Shown piece after piece: positions 29,485-30,114 of a DNA stretch of 30,114 nt. The stretch covers positions 1 through 30,114 of IMG/VR virus record IMGVR_UViG_3300028364_000105. One strand, written 5' to 3'. Both the position numbers and the translations under genes were made by a program. The stretch's first letter is position 1, and the number at the start of each line of letters is the position of its first letter. Under the pieces are notes generated by a model. That model made no database searches. It saw only the letters and a list, made by a program, of their open reading frames with translations, and was not told the origin of the DNA. The stretch is from a virus.

Positions 29485-29508
29485 ATATACGAAATATATT
29501 TCGTATAT
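29485..29508. promoter_or_regulatory. 24-base perfect palindrome, possible operator
   Basis: The sequence is identical to its reverse complement over 24 bases (core ACGAAATATATTTCGT) with no loop. It lies between the methylase-like gene and the 108-residue gene. A loopless palindrome is more typical of a binding site for a dimeric protein than of an RNA hairpin, and no T-run follows. Confidence 0.5.
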
Positions 29509-29530
29509 CCTAATAATTTTGAAGTTATTT

Positions 29531-30001
29531 TTAAAAAGAAAAGAACTCATTTGATTTTAATTCTAGATCCGTACTATAAGGTGGTGTGCCATCGAACCTG
29601 TAATGATATTTGAGTGAGTCAGCACATACTATGTTATTGTCCAATATTGCCAATATTTCCTTTGTTGGGTTCGGCCCTGCCAATCTCTCCTTACAAAGTT
29701 TTACGTTATCTTCCATCAACTCTACACCGTATGTAGTTGATAGTGCATGTTCCAATGTACAACCACTTAATTCCATTTTTCTAATTACTACTTCACTTAG
29801 GAACTGTCCATCACCAGAAGATGGGTCTAGGAACTTCTTGGATATATCCTTGAATAGTTCTTGATCTAGTTCATCCAACATTTCTTGCACCAGTTCCGTT
29901 GGCGTGAAAACTTCTGATGTTTGTTTAACACGAAGCTTGTCACGCTCAATACCGCTCATGTATTCACGGTTTCTACTATGTTCTATGTAATTATTTAACA
30001 T
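29531..30001 (-). CDS. Small adenine-methylase-like protein (SAM-binding half)
   Basis: From ATG 30001 the product has 156 residues. SEVFTPTELVQEMLDEL and FLDPSSGDGQFL (57-68) are the start and motif I of N6-adenine methylases of the TaqI/Eco57I type, followed by ALSTTYGVELMEDNVKLCKERL and NNIVCADSLKYHY, the acidic and motif III-like parts. The catalytic NPPY is absent; the nearest string is GTPPY. Proteins of this length and ending occur in T4-type marine phages, so it may be complete as it stands, acting with a partner or without methylating. An in-frame TTG at 30010 is a less likely start. The ATG overlaps the previous stop by 11 bases. Confidence 0.65.
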   Translation of the reverse strand: MLNNYIEHSRNREYMSGIERDKLRVKQTSEVFTPTELVQEMLDELDQELFKDISKKFLDPSSGDGQFLSEVVIRKMELSGCTLEHALSTTYGVELMEDNVKLCKERLAGPNPTKEILAILDNNIVCADSLKYHYRFDGTPPYSTDLELKSNEFFSF

Positions 30002-30114
30002 TATCTTCAATATACTGTATTTCTTCTTCTGTTAGATTGAAATAATTATAAAGCTTCATTTCGGAATCACATAACATTAATTCTTTTGAAAATTTAGGTA
30101 ACCTAGAAAAGGGG
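29991..30114 (-). CDS. C-terminal end of an unknown gene (cut by window edge)
   Basis: Forty codons of an open frame enter from the right edge and stop at TAA 29991-29993: ...PKFSKELMLCDSEMKLYNYF, then NLTEEEIQYIEDNVK. This FNLTEEEI-type ending resembles the C-termini of type IIG/TaqI-like methylases, so the gene could be the catalytic or target-recognition partner of the small methylase-like protein that follows. The fragment is too short to be sure. Confidence 0.5.
   Translation of the reverse strand, partial: PFSRLPKFSKELMLCDSEMKLYNYFNLTEEEIQYIEDNVK

Noticed and set aside
1-30114. tRNA genes and CRISPR arrays
   Set aside because: I looked for cloverleaf-like GC-rich stretches and regular direct repeats with spacers and found none. 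The only GC-rich structured spot is the rnh hairpin.

Overview
The window looks like the DNA-replication and nucleotide-metabolism region of a large, AT-rich, T4-type tailed phage. Every gene I can support lies on the minus strand, so transcription runs from right to left. Recognisable T4-type core genes are gp32 (ssDNA-binding protein), uvsX, rnh (5'-3' exonuclease), gp41 (helicase), nrdB, nrdA, gp43 (polymerase), a dNMP kinase, gp45 (clamp) and gp44 (clamp loader). Three features point to a Bacteroidota (flavobacterial-type) host: most starts lack a Shine-Dalgarno sequence; a promoter-like element of the Bacteroidota form (TTTG, about 20 bases, TAnnTTnn) occurs three times; and NrdB carries an N-terminal ATP-cone, as known in some Bacteroidota. 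The host is an inference.

Layout in transcription order. 30114-28192: the end of an unknown gene, a small adenine-methylase-like protein, an unknown protein and gp32. 28177-21350: uvsX, remains of a homing endonuclease, rnh, and helicase gp41 broken into three genes by two split inteins, each with its own endonuclease gene. 21309-15208: a cytosine methylase-like gene, a small basic protein, nrdB, nrdA broken in two by a split intein with an HNH gene, endonuclease remains, thioredoxin and a small HTH protein. 15152-12675: two unknown proteins, an HD hydrolase, a Mom-like DNA modification protein and a small ORF. 12610-8599: DNA polymerase with an ordinary LAGLIDADG intein in its exonuclease domain and a break just before motif C. 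8560-5324: a small ORF, MazG, dNMP kinase, sliding clamp and a glycosyltransferase. 5322-1: two tandem DUF4338-like paralogues, small ORFs, a SLOG-like protein, a broken proteasome-like hydrolase, a GIY-YIG endonuclease and the N-terminal half of gp44, which ends in another split-intein half.

The main theme is gene fracture. Clamp loader, helicase (twice) and ribonucleotide reductase are cut at catalytic motifs by split inteins, matching the 'fractured gene' arrangement described from environmental phage sequences. The most unusual single observation is in rnh: an in-frame TGA sits between two identical CTG codons inside the conserved VDGLNTF motif, directly after a strong GC-rich hairpin. 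A ribosome hop from CTG to CTG would restore the expected protein exactly. Other breaks (polymerase motif C, the proteasome-like gene, a small ORF at an A7 run, possibly the gp41 C-terminus) could be recoding, decay or sequence error, and are kept apart below.
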